A model generated the notes under the pieces. That model ran no database searches. It was given only the letters and a program-made list of their open reading frames with translations, and was not told where the DNA came from. A stretch of DNA of 64,000 bases, taken from contig DASYKC010000210.1 in the NCBI GenBank assembly GCA_035995885.1, positions 1-64,000 of the forward strand, written 5' to 3'. Both the position numbers and the translations under genes were made by a program. This stretch comes from Schlegelella_A sp035995885 (GTDB taxonomy: Bacteria > Pseudomonadota > Gammaproteobacteria > Burkholderiales > Burkholderiaceae_C). Of the stretch, positions 41,562 through 50,358 are shown piece by piece (positions within the stretch are counted from its first letter, which is position 1; each line of letters begins with the position of its first letter).

Positions 41562-43043
41562 ATGATCCGGAGGGTGAGCACCTCCGGATATCACGTCCTC
41601 ATCGGTGTTCTGCTGCTCCTGTTCTTGCAGTGTCTGATTGGCATTTGGACCTGGAGGCTAGCTGCCAATGGGCGCGTGGCCCGACGAGAACTCGCTCGCA
41701 CCAAGGCCAGAGACGCGCTTGTCCTCGCGAGGATCGAGGCCCACCAGCGGTCCATCCTTGCCAAGCTGGGTGAACTCCCCCCTGCAGCGCCGAACGACAA
41801 CGACGCGCGGCTCTCGCCCAAGCTGGGCATCGCGCTCAGCGGTGGTGGAGGCAAGGGGGCATATCAAGTTGGCGTGCTGCGGGTGTTGCGCGCTGCAGGC
41901 CTGCGGCCCGACGCCATCGCCGGAACGTCGGTCGGCGCGATCAATGCGACCTTGCTCTGCCTCGATGACCTCGAGGTCGCTGCGGACTTCTGGAGTCAGG
42001 TGTCGTTCTGGCAAGTGGCGAAGGTAGGTGTGGCGAATCTCGCGGCGGCACCGCTCCTCGTGTTTGCCCTGATCACAGGGGGCAGCTGGGACGACGTCGA
42101 CGGGCGAATGCGACGGGTGATCCTGTTCCGCTTCTACGCCACCCTCGTGCCGGTGAACATCACGGCAATCTTCCTCGGGGCCTCGGTACTCGTCGTGGTG
42201 GGCAGCGTCGTCGGGTGTGCCGCCGTGGTCACGTTGGGCTATTTGGCGAACCCGCTGGTCGGACGACTCGGGCTCGCGCTCCTGAACAATGCACCGCTGG
42301 CCGCACAGATTCAGGACAAGGTCCCGCCCGCGCGCATTCGGGCCGCCCGAACACCGCTCTATGTGACGGTGGCCGCGCGGCGGAGCATCGTCGATCCCGA
42401 CAGTCCCCACTGGCTGGACTCGAGCAAGCGGACCCTTGTGGCGCGGCAGCCGTATGTGCCGGAGTACCGGCGCCTCCAGGACGAGTCCCCAAACGACATC
42501 CAGCGGATCGTGCTGCAGAGCGCCGCGATTCCCTTCGGCGTGTTTCCGTTGCGCCGCATCGGAGACTCCGGCTACGTGGACGGTGGGGTCACGGACAACG
42601 TGCCCATCCAGCCTCTCATTGACGCGGGCTGCACGCGCATCATCGTCGTCCACCTGAACCACGACGCCGCGTGTGACGGCTGGCGCCTGACCGATCCGGA
42701 CGATCTGTGGACACGCCTCGGCGCGCTTCGCGAACTTCGCCGGCTCGCCGGGCTGGGTCGTGACCACACGTTCGAGAGCCTCGTTCATGAGGCACGCTTG
42801 CGTGAAGCATGGTCGCCCGATGAGCAACGGAAGGAAAGATCGGCCCACGTGGCGCAGGACTACGGGCGGTCGAGCGTCGAATTCGTGCACGTGGTGCCGA
42901 CAGAGTCGTTGGGTACGTTTCTCAGCGGGACCATGAATTTCAGCGCAAACAATGCGCGCCGCTTGATTGAACTAGGAGAACAGGATGCGCGTCGCCTACT
43001 GGATGGCTCAATTCAACTCGCGAGCTGGGTACAGACACGCTGA
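41562..43043 (+). CDS. Membrane-associated patatin-like phospholipase
   Basis: A 493-residue patatin. A transmembrane helix lies near residues 11-30 (YHVLIGVLLLLFLQCLIGIW). The oxyanion loop ALSGGGGKGAYQVGVL (about residue 92), the nucleophile elbow GTSVGAINATLL and the catalytic Asp in DSGYVDGGVTDNVPIQPL give the complete Ser-Asp dyad. Two hydrophobic stretches lie inside the domain (residues about 165-180 and 190-225), which is unusual for a soluble patatin. It would hydrolyse phospholipids or other acyl esters at a membrane. The start is uncertain: ATG 41562 is the first that keeps the N-terminal helix. Confidence 0.85.
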   Translation: MIRRVSTSGYHVLIGVLLLLFLQCLIGIWTWRLAANGRVARRELARTKARDALVLARIEAHQRSILAKLGELPPAAPNDNDARLSPKLGIALSGGGGKGAYQVGVLRVLRAAGLRPDAIAGTSVGAINATLLCLDDLEVAADFWSQVSFWQVAKVGVANLAAAPLLVFALITGGSWDDVDGRMRRVILFRFYATLVPVNITAIFLGASVLVVVGSVVGCAAVVTLGYLANPLVGRLGLALLNNAPLAAQIQDKVPPARIRAARTPLYVTVAARRSIVDPDSPHWLDSSKRTLVARQPYVPEYRRLQDESPNDIQRIVLQSAAIPFGVFPLRRIGDSGYVDGGVTDNVPIQPLIDAGCTRIIVVHLNHDAACDGWRLTDPDDLWTRLGALRELRRLAGLGRDHTFESLVHEARLREAWSPDEQRKERSAHVAQDYGRSSVEFVHVVPTESLGTFLSGTMNFSANNARRLIELGEQDARRLLDGSIQLASWVQTR

Positions 43044-43846
43044 TGCGGTGCGAGCGAAGTCGCAGACCTTTGTCGTCTCCGGCACACCCATGAGCGCCAC
43101 TTTGCTTGCCGTCGACTCAGTCTTTGCCCAACTCAGCAGTTCCTTGGCAGCGCTTCTCCATGGCCCCGACGCCAGTGGCCGACATGACCGCACATTTCGA
43201 GGCGAAGTGCGTGTTTCAGCGATCGCGGACTGCTGTTTCAGTCTGATCGCGGACGCCGCTTCAGTCTGATCGCTGACGGGCGCCGGGGGCGTGCAACGTC
43301 GAGTACATCGACCAACAGCTTCGCGACCGAGCCCTTCAGCCGGACCGCGGACCGACCCAGAATCGACGATCGCGACCTCGTCAACGGTTGCGTGACCGCT
43401 GCGAAGGCGTCTTGGCGCGAGTCCCTCGAGTTTTTCAACAGAATCGACCCCGAGCGGCCGGTCAAACGTTGGGACTCACCGTACCAAAGGTGCCGTTCAA
43501 TGTGACCAGCGTCCGTCGTCCCTGAGGCTCGCTTGTGTGAGCAGGTCGCGACGCAATCTCGCTAGTTGTGATCACAAGTACTTGTCCAGTTCGAGCTGAT
43601 GAGTGAAGCTACGCATTTGGACGATTGATCACGCTGCCGGCTCGCATGGCGCTCGTCACGATGCCGGGCTGGCCGCGGCGGCCGGTGGCCCTTGCGTCCG
43701 GTTGCTATCACGGCATCGGGTCCCAAGCGCCTGGACGCGATCGACGACGAGCGTCAAGCGCAGGCCGGCCTTCGACTCGCGCCGCTCCATCTCGTCGATC
43801 AGGACAGCGCCGCTGAAGACGCCGTTGCCGCGCACCATGACGGCCG
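43044..43846. other. Long gene-poor stretch with IS relic
   Basis: About 800 bp with no supportable gene. It contains the IS21-like terminal repeat set (43214-43277). Beyond that are only short open frames, none of which shows a recognisable family. The stretch separates the patatin gene from the convergent cytochrome c gene and marks probable rearranged DNA. Confidence 0.5.
43214..43277. repeat. Three direct repeats resembling an IS21-family terminus
   Basis: Three copies of TTTCAGTCTGATCGCGGAC-type sequence lie at 43214-43230 (short by two bases), 43236-43254 and 43260-43277 (ending GCTGAC), spaced 22 and 24 bp. Arrays of such TTTCAG...GATCGCGGAC units are how IS21-family element ends are built, where the transposase binds. 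No istA or istB is near, so this is one surviving end. Confidence 0.6.
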
Positions 43847-44194
43847 TCAGTGCGGCAGCGTTGTGGTCTTCCAGCCATTGACGGCGCCGACGTAGGCCCA
43901 GATTGAATCGATCTGCTCGGCCTGCAGCGTTGCGCTCCAGGCCGGCATCGCCCGCAGCCCGTTGGTCACCGATCGCACAAAACGTTCCTTGTCGTCCTGA
44001 GGAAATGTGCGCAGGTCGAAGCCGATGCCGCTGGTCGCGAGGTTGATGCCGTGGCAACGCTGGCACGAGCTGACGTAAAGCCTTCTTCCGGCGTCGACGT
44101 CGGCTGCGCTGGCCGTGGTGGCCTCTTGTGCACCCGCCCCGACCTGCACCGCAACGAGCGTGAGCGTGAGCGTGAGTCGCCGTCGTCGTCTCAT
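43847..44194 (-). CDS. Periplasmic c-type cytochrome
   Basis: A 115-residue monohaem cytochrome c. It has a signal peptide (about residues 1-23, ending VGAGAQ) and a CQRCH haem motif near residue 45. The distal Met is in GLRAMPAWSATL. The ATG at 44194 overlaps the stop of the PQQ dehydrogenase gene by 4 bp (ATGA), so the two are translationally coupled. It is the likely electron acceptor of that dehydrogenase, passing electrons to an oxidase. Its C-terminal YVGAVNGWK is ordinary for the class. Confidence 0.9.
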   Translation of the reverse strand: MRRRRRLTLTLTLVAVQVGAGAQEATTASAADVDAGRRLYVSSCQRCHGINLATSGIGFDLRTFPQDDKERFVRSVTNGLRAMPAWSATLQAEQIDSIWAYVGAVNGWKTTTLPH

Positions 44195-45900
44195 CGTGCA
44201 GCGGGCAGCGCGAAGGTCCACACCGACCCGCCGGCCGGCACGTTGGCCAGATCCGGGTCGCCCGCGAGCGCGCCGTAGACCGTGGCGGCGCCGCTGAGGA
44301 CCGTGACGTACTGGCGTCCGTCGCGCTCCCACGTGATCGGCAGGCCGGTGATGCCGGAGCCGGTCTGGAAGGACCAGAGCCGCTTGCCGGTCTTCGCCTC
44401 GAAGGCGATGAACTGCCCGTTCTGCGACCCGGTGAAGACGACACCGCCATCGGTGCTGAGCACGCCCGACCAGAACGGCGACTTGTTCAGCACGCGCCAC
44501 ACCGCCTTGCCCGCGGCAGGATCCCACGCCACGAGCGCGCCACGGTTGCCGTCGTCGGGTCCCACGAAGCCGCCGAGTTCGATGCCGAGGTACCAGTTCG
44601 GCCCGCCGGGACGCTGCTGCTTGACGTACTTCACCTTCATGCCGAGGTCGATGGAGTTCAGGTAGACGAGCCTCGTTTTCGGGTCGTAGCTCATCGGCAT
44701 CCAGTTCTTGCCGCCGAAGGCGCTGGGCCAGACCTCGATGAAGTCCGCCATCTCTTCGGTCTTCCTCACCATCGCCGTCATCGGCGAGTCGACGGGTCGG
44801 CCGGTCGCCATGTCGATGCTGCTGGCCCAGTTGACTTTGCGCGCGTACTGAGTGGCCGATATCAGCTTGCCGCTGGTCCGGTCAATCACGTAGAAAAAGC
44901 CGTTGCGGTTGGCCTGCATGAGCACCTTGGTTGTCTTGCCGGCCGCGCCGGGAAGGCCGGGGAGCTCGGCCAGAACGAGCTCGTTGGTGCCGTCGTAGTC
45001 GTAGGGATCGCCGGGCGAGAACTGGTAGTGCCAGACGACGACGCCGGTCGCCGGCCGGATCGCCAGCACCGAGCCGATGTAAAGCGAGTCGCCGCCGCGG
45101 GTGGCGGCGTTCCACGGGCCGCCGTTGCCGGTGCCCCAGTAGACCAGGTCGAGCTCCGGGTCGTAGGTGCCGGTCAGCCAAGTAGGCGCCCCGCCCGTCT
45201 TGTACGCCTCTCCCTTCCAGGTGTCGCCTCCGGGCTCGCCGGGCGCCGCCGTCGTAAAGCGATGCCACTTCTTCTCGCCGGTCTTCAGGTCCCATCCGTC
45301 GAGAAATCCGCGCGTCCCGTACTCGCCGCCGGAAATACCGGTGATGAGCACACCGCCGGCGATCAGCGGCGCGTGGGTCATCGAATAGCCGTCCTTGTAG
45401 TCGGCGGCCTTCTGCGTCCAGAGCGTCTTGCCGTCGACCATCGAGATCGCCATCACGCGCGCGTCGATGGTCGTGCGGTAGAGCACGCCGTCGAGCGCGG
45501 CCATGCCGCGCGACTGGATGCCGCAGCAGAGGTACCCGGTGATGTCGGGCGGCAGCTCGATCGCCACTTTCCACTTCTGCCGGCCGGTCATCGCGTCGAC
45601 GGCGATCGTGTGGGTGTGCGAGGCCACGTACATCGTGCCGCCGATCACCAGCGGCTGGCTCGACGCGTTCGCCGAATTGTCTAGGCTCAGATTCCACACT
45701 GCTTGCAGTCGCGAAGCGTTGCCGGCGTCGATTTGCGTGAGCGGCGAGTGACGCTGTTGCGACCATCCCATCCCGTAGGTCGTGACGTCGCCCGGGCTTG
45801 CCGCGTCGTCGCGCAGGTCGGCCACCGTCTGCGCGGTCGCCGCGGCGGCCACGGCGCTCAGCATCGTCGCGGCCAGGCCGCGCGTGATTCTTCTGATCAT
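44191..45900 (-). CDS. PQQ-dependent alcohol dehydrogenase, predicted lanthanide type
   Basis: A 569-residue periplasmic quinoprotein dehydrogenase of the methanol/ethanol dehydrogenase family. Seen are a signal peptide (about 1-23), propeller W-motifs such as AVDAMTGRQKWK, the vicinal disulphide pair in GYLCCGIQSRG, and the active-site segment GDPYDYDGTNELVL. In the D-Y-D, the first Asp is the catalytic base and the second is the extra Asp that marks lanthanide-dependent (XoxF/PedH-like) enzymes; calcium types usually have Ala or Ser there. AGGAG precedes ATG 45900. A cytochrome c gene overlaps its end. PQQ synthesis genes are not in the window. Confidence 0.92.
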   Translation of the reverse strand: MIRRITRGLAATMLSAVAAAATAQTVADLRDDAASPGDVTTYGMGWSQQRHSPLTQIDAGNASRLQAVWNLSLDNSANASSQPLVIGGTMYVASHTHTIAVDAMTGRQKWKVAIELPPDITGYLCCGIQSRGMAALDGVLYRTTIDARVMAISMVDGKTLWTQKAADYKDGYSMTHAPLIAGGVLITGISGGEYGTRGFLDGWDLKTGEKKWHRFTTAAPGEPGGDTWKGEAYKTGGAPTWLTGTYDPELDLVYWGTGNGGPWNAATRGGDSLYIGSVLAIRPATGVVVWHYQFSPGDPYDYDGTNELVLAELPGLPGAAGKTTKVLMQANRNGFFYVIDRTSGKLISATQYARKVNWASSIDMATGRPVDSPMTAMVRKTEEMADFIEVWPSAFGGKNWMPMSYDPKTRLVYLNSIDLGMKVKYVKQQRPGGPNWYLGIELGGFVGPDDGNRGALVAWDPAAGKAVWRVLNKSPFWSGVLSTDGGVVFTGSQNGQFIAFEAKTGKRLWSFQTGSGITGLPITWERDGRQYVTVLSGAATVYGALAGDPDLANVPAGGSVWTFALPAAR

Positions 45901-46384
45901 GTCGTCTCCTCGTTCATCCGTGTGTCCGGACGGAGCGACATTAGTGCCATGTCTCACGTCCGGCCACTTCGGGAGTAACCCGCAGGTGCCGCTGTTCCGT
46001 TGCAAGACAGGTTGCTGCTCCTCGCCCAGGCCGACGGGGTGATCATCGGCTCGACCTTCACGCAGCCGTGCAGCCACGAGCGCCGATGCCAATCAGCACG
46101 CGCATCGGCGTCAACCTGTTCGAGGAGGTCGTGGGCACCACGGCGCCGGGCATCGCCGCGCGCAGCGGGCAAGCGAGCGTCGTGCGCGGCGGCGAGAACT
46201 TCTTCGGCGACGATGCACCGCGCGGCAGCGCCCATCCACAACTCGCGCGGTCGACTGGCCGGAGCGCTCGACCCGTCCAGCGAAGGCACCCCCTTCGGCT
46301 TCTATCGGCAAGCGCTAGAGGACCGCCGGTCCGTAAGCGGCGCGGGTCGTGGCCATCGGGCCTCCGGTCGTTCGCCTGAGGTCG
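45901..46384. other. Gene-poor upstream region of the PQQ dehydrogenase
   Basis: About 480 bp. A plus-strand stretch near 46000 (LLLLAQADGVIIGSTF) looks faintly like the end of a TIM-barrel protein and is not supported further. The rest is non-coding by eye. It likely contains the dehydrogenase promoter, but no clear consensus or binding site was found. Confidence 0.4.
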
Positions 46385-47179
46385 TCAGAGCGTGCTCACC
46401 AGGTGCCCGCCGTCGACCGGGATCACCGTGCCGGTCATGTACGACGATGCATCCGAGGCCAGCAGCAACAGCGGGCCGTCGAGCTCGGCGAGCTGGCCGA
46501 CGCGCTGCTGCGGGATGCGCGCGACGATCGCCTGGCCGACCGCCGAGCGCAGCAGGTCCCGGTTGATGTCGGTCTCGAAGTAGCCGGGCGCGACGGCGTT
46601 GACGCGGATGCCGTGCTCGGCCCATTCGAGCGCCAGCGCCTGCGTGAGCTGCACCACGGCCGCCTTGCTCGCGGCGTAGGCCGCGACCTGGGCGCGCACG
46701 CGCAAGCCCAGGATCGAGGCGATGTTGATGATCGTGCCGCGCGCGCCGGTGCGCACCATCTCGCGCGCGCTCGCCTGCGCGACGCGGAACACGCCCGAGA
46801 GGTTGACGTCGATCACGGCGCGCCAGTCGGCCTCGCTCAGCGCGAGGCTGGGCGCACGCGCGACGGTGCCGGCGTTGTTGACGACGATCGCCGGGGCGCC
46901 GAGCTCGGCGCTGATGGCGGCGATGGCGTGGGCCACGCTCGCTGCATCGGTGACGTCCATCGCGTAGGCACGCACGTCGGCCGGCCGGCCGACGTCAGCG
47001 CCGATCTCGCTGGCCACGGTGCGCCCGAGCTCGATGCGCCGGCCCGCCAGGGCCACCTTCGCGCCGTGCGCCGCGAGCACGCGCGCGAAGTGGAGCCCGA
47101 GGCCGCTGAAGGCGCCGGTGACGAGGGCGGTGCGGCCGTCGAGGGCGGGGTCGGGGGTCGAGGGAGCGCGCGCTGCCAT
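46385..47179 (-). CDS. Short-chain dehydrogenase/reductase
   Basis: A 264-residue classical SDR. The cofactor loop is TGAFSGLGLHF (TGxxxGxG), NNAG is at about residue 103, and the catalytic Ser is in INIASILGLR. YAASK follows near residue 168 with Tyr and Lys, and APGYFETD completes the set. The Arg pair in LAGRRIELG just after beta-2 suggests NADP(H) preference. The C-terminus VDGGHLVSTL is normal. Substrate not predictable; alone between the PQQ dehydrogenase region and the calcium-repeat protein. Confidence 0.92.
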   Translation of the reverse strand: MAARAPSTPDPALDGRTALVTGAFSGLGLHFARVLAAHGAKVALAGRRIELGRTVASEIGADVGRPADVRAYAMDVTDAASVAHAIAAISAELGAPAIVVNNAGTVARAPSLALSEADWRAVIDVNLSGVFRVAQASAREMVRTGARGTIINIASILGLRVRAQVAAYAASKAAVVQLTQALALEWAEHGIRVNAVAPGYFETDINRDLLRSAVGQAIVARIPQQRVGQLAELDGPLLLLASDASSYMTGTVIPVDGGHLVSTL

Positions 47180-47290
47180 GCAGGGCCCTTCGTGAGGTCG
47201 TGAGCTCCGGGCATGCTGCCACAGCGCGGGACCGGGCCGATCTCAAGTCGAGAACTTCGTCTGCAAGGACGGTGACGACCCGGCCGTGCA

Positions 47291-47325
47291 AAGGGCCCGC
47301 GCTCGACGCGCGCGGGCTTTCTTTT
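47291..47325. terminator. GC-rich hairpin with T-run
   Basis: GCCCGCGC (47295-47302) and GCGCGGGC (47310-47317) form a perfect 8-bp stem, extendable by AAAG/CTTT on the outside. It is flanked by TTTCTTTT on the plus side. It sits just past the stop of the minus-strand calcium-repeat gene and before the SDR gene's start, so it likely ends that transcript. Confidence 0.65.
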
Positions 47326-47339
47326 CTCGACCGATGCGC

Positions 47340-47699
47340 CTACCAGCGCGAGCCGCCGCGCCCGTCGCGGTCGCGACGCGCGTTGTCGTAGCGGTCGTAG
47401 CGGTTGGGAATGCCGTCGCCGTCGCGGTCCCAGCGCGGGTTGTAGACGCGGTCGTAGCGGTTCGGGATGCCGTCGCCGTCGCGATCCCAGCGCGTCGGCT
47501 CGCGATAGGCGCGCTCGTAGCGATCGTAGGACTGGACCACGGGCACCGCGCCGTAGAAAGGCGTCGGCGCGATCGACCAGGCCGGGCCGCCGATGGTGAC
47601 CGAGAGCTGGACGTCGTCGCGGCCGTGCGCCTCGACCGATGCGGCGGCGAGGACTCCGGCGAATGCCACCGAAACGATGGCGAGCTTGCTGGCGTTCAT
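47340..47699 (-). CDS. Small secreted protein with calcium-binding-type DxDGDGxxN repeats
   Basis: A 119-residue exported protein. Signal peptide about 1-24 (ending ASVEAHG), then a beta-like middle (VQLSVTIGGPAWSIAPTPFYG). The C-terminal half contains two exact WDRDGDGIPNRYDR repeats plus a degenerate third (RRDRDGRGG). These are like thrombospondin type 3/EF-hand-type calcium loops, and similar repeats with YDR spacers occur in many betaproteobacterial secreted proteins. AAGGAG lies just before ATG 47699. Function unknown; calcium binding is inferred. Confidence 0.85.
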   Translation of the reverse strand: MNASKLAIVSVAFAGVLAAASVEAHGRDDVQLSVTIGGPAWSIAPTPFYGAVPVVQSYDRYERAYREPTRWDRDGDGIPNRYDRVYNPRWDRDGDGIPNRYDRYDNARRDRDGRGGSRW

Positions 47700-47882
47700 G
47701 CGTTGCTCCTTGAATCGTGCCCTGCGGAGGATCCGCGGCGCTGCACGTGAAGATTCAACGCACCGGGCACGCCCGGGTCGCTGCGCCAGCGTCAACGCCG
47801 CGTAAAGAAACTGGTCTGGTCAGGGCCGCGGGATGGCACTGCCGAAGCACGGTTGTCCGACCGACCGCACACTGGCGCCCTG

Positions 47883-48860
47883 ATGCACGAGCTCGTCGCT
47901 CTCCTTCTCGGCCACGGCGCCCTGATCATCTTCGCCGCCACCCTGGCGGCGCGGATCGGCCTGCCGGTGCCGGCATCGCCGCTGCTCGTCGTCGCCGGCA
48001 GCCTGGTCGTCGCCGGACAGATGTCGGTCGTCGCCGCGATCGGCACCTCGATCGCCGCCAATGTCCTCGGCGACGGCGCCTGGTTCCTGGCCGGGCGCCG
48101 CCACGGCTATCGCGTCATGAAGCAGCTCTGCCGCATCTCGCTGTCGCCGGACTCCTGCGTGCGGCAGAGCGAATCGCTGATCACGCGCTGGGGCGGCAGC
48201 TCGCTCATCGCCGCCAAGTTCGTCCCCGGCGTCTCGGTCATCGCCGCGCCGATGGCCGGCGCGCTCGGCATGTCGACGGCGCGCTTCCTCGCCTACGAGA
48301 TCGCGGCCGCCTGGGTGTGGACGGTCGCCTTCATGGCGCTCGGCATGGTCTTCAGCGACCAGATCCAGCGCATCTTCGACCTCATGGCCGACGCCGGGCG
48401 AATGGCGACCGTCGTGGTGGTCCTGGCGCTTGCCGCGCTCGTCGCCGTGCGCTACTGGCGGCGCCGGCGCTTCCTGGGCGAGCTGCGGATTCCGCGCGTC
48501 GACGTCGACGAGCTGCAGGCGCTGATCGAGCAGGGCCGCGACCCGCTCGTCATCGACGTGCGCTCCGACGCGGGCATGCAGGTCGACGCGCGCCGAATCC
48601 CCGGCGCGGTCTCGGTCCACCTGCGCGACATCGCCGCCAAGGCCGCCGTGATCGCGCCCGATCGCGAGATCGTCGTCTACTGCAACTGCCCGAACGAGGC
48701 GTCGGCTGCGCGTGCCGCCGGCATCCTCGTCCGCCACGGCCTGTTGCGTGCCCGGCCGCTGGCCGGTGGCCTCGAGGCCTGGGTCGCGTCGGGGCGGCCG
48801 ACCGAGGCGGTGACGTTTCCGCCGCCGCCGGCGCTCGTCGCCGAGGCGACGAAGTCGTAG
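47883..48860 (+). CDS. DedA/SNARE-associated membrane protein fused to rhodanese domain
   Basis: A 325-residue fusion. Residues 1-205 are a DedA-family membrane domain with the marker set RIGLPVPASPLLVVAGSLV, GDGAWFLAGRRHGYR, and AAKFVPGVSVIAAPMAGALG (the conserved F-x-R/K-F-x-P-G core). Residues about 215-310 are a rhodanese domain with DPLVIDVRSDAGMQVD and the active-site Cys in VVYCNCPNEASA. DedA proteins move lipid carriers across the membrane; the rhodanese part would handle sulphane sulphur or regulate. The frame opens at 47853 but ATG 47883 starts the first helix. Confidence 0.9.
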   Translation: MHELVALLLGHGALIIFAATLAARIGLPVPASPLLVVAGSLVVAGQMSVVAAIGTSIAANVLGDGAWFLAGRRHGYRVMKQLCRISLSPDSCVRQSESLITRWGGSSLIAAKFVPGVSVIAAPMAGALGMSTARFLAYEIAAAWVWTVAFMALGMVFSDQIQRIFDLMADAGRMATVVVVLALAALVAVRYWRRRRFLGELRIPRVDVDELQALIEQGRDPLVIDVRSDAGMQVDARRIPGAVSVHLRDIAAKAAVIAPDREIVVYCNCPNEASAARAAGILVRHGLLRARPLAGGLEAWVASGRPTEAVTFPPPPALVAEATKS

Positions 48861-49013
48861 CTACATCGCGAGCAGCGCAGCCGAGCTGGACGCGACCGCC
48901 ACCACGAGCGCGAGAACGAGGATCCAGATCGGCCTCGCGCTCTCGCTCGCAGGGTCCGGACGGTGCGCCAGAGACGAGCGGAACGACTCGGACTCGACGG
49001 ATGAAGGAGGCAT
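48861..49013 (-). CDS. Possible small single-helix membrane protein
   Basis: A 50-codon frame directly convergent with the DedA-rhodanese gene (its stop abuts that gene's end). It encodes a polar N-terminus and one hydrophobic helix, IWILVLALVVAVASSSAALLAM. No ribosome-binding site is obvious. The composition fits a real small membrane protein, but GC-rich shadow sequence can also give this. Confidence 0.35.
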   Translation of the reverse strand: MPPSSVESESFRSSLAHRPDPASESARPIWILVLALVVAVASSSAALLAM

Positions 49014-49253
49014 GGCGACGACGAAATGCAGCGTTGACTGCCGCACTCTAGGCAGTCTCGCGGCAGCGGTGAATCCACCGGACGAGGGACGGCGGCGAGA
49101 TGCGCATTTCGCACGCGCGTTCGTTGCGTCGCCACATCGAAGGCGTCGGCCGAAGGCGCACGCCGGCAGCGAACGGTCGCGACAAATCGTGCCGGTTCCG
49201 CCTTCGCCGGCGCACACTGACGCACTCCGAGACAACCCTTTGCAGGAGACGCC

Positions 49254-49520
49254 ATGGGCAATCACGTCTACAAGATGGTCGAGCTCGTCGGCTCGTCGAC
49301 GACCGGGACCGACGACGCCATCCGCAACGCGGTCGCAACCGCCGCAGCCTCGTTGCGCCACCTCGACTGGTTCGAAGTCGTGCAGACGCGCGGCCACCTG
49401 GTCGATGGCCAGGTCGCCCACTTCCAGGTGACGCTGAAGGTCGCCTTCCGCCTCGACCGCGACGTCGATTCCGCGCAAGGGGCCGCGACCAAGGTCAAGA
49501 CGAAAGCGAAGGGCCGCTGA
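49254..49520 (+). CDS. Dodecin family protein
   Basis: An 88-residue dodecin, a small dodecameric flavin-storage protein. HVYKMVELVGSSTTGTDDAI is the standard start; FEVVQTRGHLVDGQVAHFQV carries the Trp/flavin-stacking surface just before it (LRHLDW). GCAGGAGA precedes the ATG by 6 bp. The C-terminal KVKTKAKGR is a basic tail. It stands alone. Confidence 0.92.
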   Translation: MGNHVYKMVELVGSSTTGTDDAIRNAVATAAASLRHLDWFEVVQTRGHLVDGQVAHFQVTLKVAFRLDRDVDSAQGAATKVKTKAKGR

Positions 49521-49715
49521 CGCCGCTGCGCCGCCGGCGTCAGCGCCGCCGCGTGGCGGGTCTGGTACGGGTCTCACGACCCGGCCGCCACGCGGTCTCG
49601 GTACAGGGGCGTAGGACAAGGCCTTCGTGAATCAGCGGCGCTTTCCGATTTCGTGCGGTCGCGCCGGCGGCCTTCCTGAGGCACGATCGCGGCTGCGCCA
49701 CGCCCTCCGCCTGCC

Positions 49716-50267
49716 ATGCGTACCCATGCCTTGCCTTTCGCCCTCTTGCTGACGCTGGCGACCGGCGCCGCCGCTGCGCAGGAGATCAGCGTCCGCGTCG
49801 AGCGCCGCGGCGAGACCGTCGTCGTCGACGTCGAGGCGCACGTCACCGGTCCGCTGCGCGAGGCCTGGGCGGTCTTCACCGACTACGACAACATGGCCAG
49901 CTTCATCAGCAACCTGACCGCGAGCAAGGTCCTGGCGCGCAACGGCAACACGCTCGAGGTAATGCAGGCCGGGCGGACCAAGGTCGGCTTCCTCACCTTC
50001 GGCTTCGAGGCGGTCCGCGCCGTCGAGCTGATGCCGATGCACGAGATCCGCTCGAAACTCGTCGACGGCGACTTCAAGGCCTACGCGTCGACGACGTCGC
50101 TGGCGCCGACGACGAACGGCACGCAGATCCGCCACCACGGCGAGTACGTTCCCAAGAAGTGGCTGCCGCCGCTGATCGGGCCGGCCGTGATCGAGCACGA
50201 GACCAAGAAGCAATACGAGGAGTTCATCGCCGAGATCGAGCGGCGCACCGCCGCGGCCCCGCGCTGA
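49716..50267 (+). CDS. Periplasmic SRPBCC (START/polyketide-cyclase fold) protein
   Basis: A 183-residue exported protein. The signal peptide is residues 1-21 (TGAAAAQ). The SRPBCC fold follows: VVVDVEAHVTGPLREAWAVF opens it, and TDYDNMASFISNLTASKVL is the first loop. RHHGEYVPKKWLPPLIGPAV with the C-terminal helix QYEEFIAEIERR closes it. The closing part is typical of periplasmic members. Ligand unknown. Confidence 0.85.
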   Translation: MRTHALPFALLLTLATGAAAAQEISVRVERRGETVVVDVEAHVTGPLREAWAVFTDYDNMASFISNLTASKVLARNGNTLEVMQAGRTKVGFLTFGFEAVRAVELMPMHEIRSKLVDGDFKAYASTTSLAPTTNGTQIRHHGEYVPKKWLPPLIGPAVIEHETKKQYEEFIAEIERRTAAAPR

Positions 50268-50358
50268 CGCCGTTCGTCGCCGTTCCGGCGGTTGCGTTAC
50301 ACGCAATCGCTTGCACATTGGAACTCCCGCGCGCGGACCCGCCGTTAGGATCGCCGCC

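Noticed and set aside
43600..43846. Minus-strand frame upstream of the cytochrome c stop (SGAVLIDEMERRESKAGLRL)
   Set aside because: Lies 3' of the cytochrome stop, has no start or recognised domain; treated as non-coding relic.
45990..46320. Possible TIM-barrel (BtpA-like) remnant from LLLLAQADGVIIGSTF
   Set aside because: Only 16 residues look like a family end, followed by unrelated sequence. Too short to annotate.
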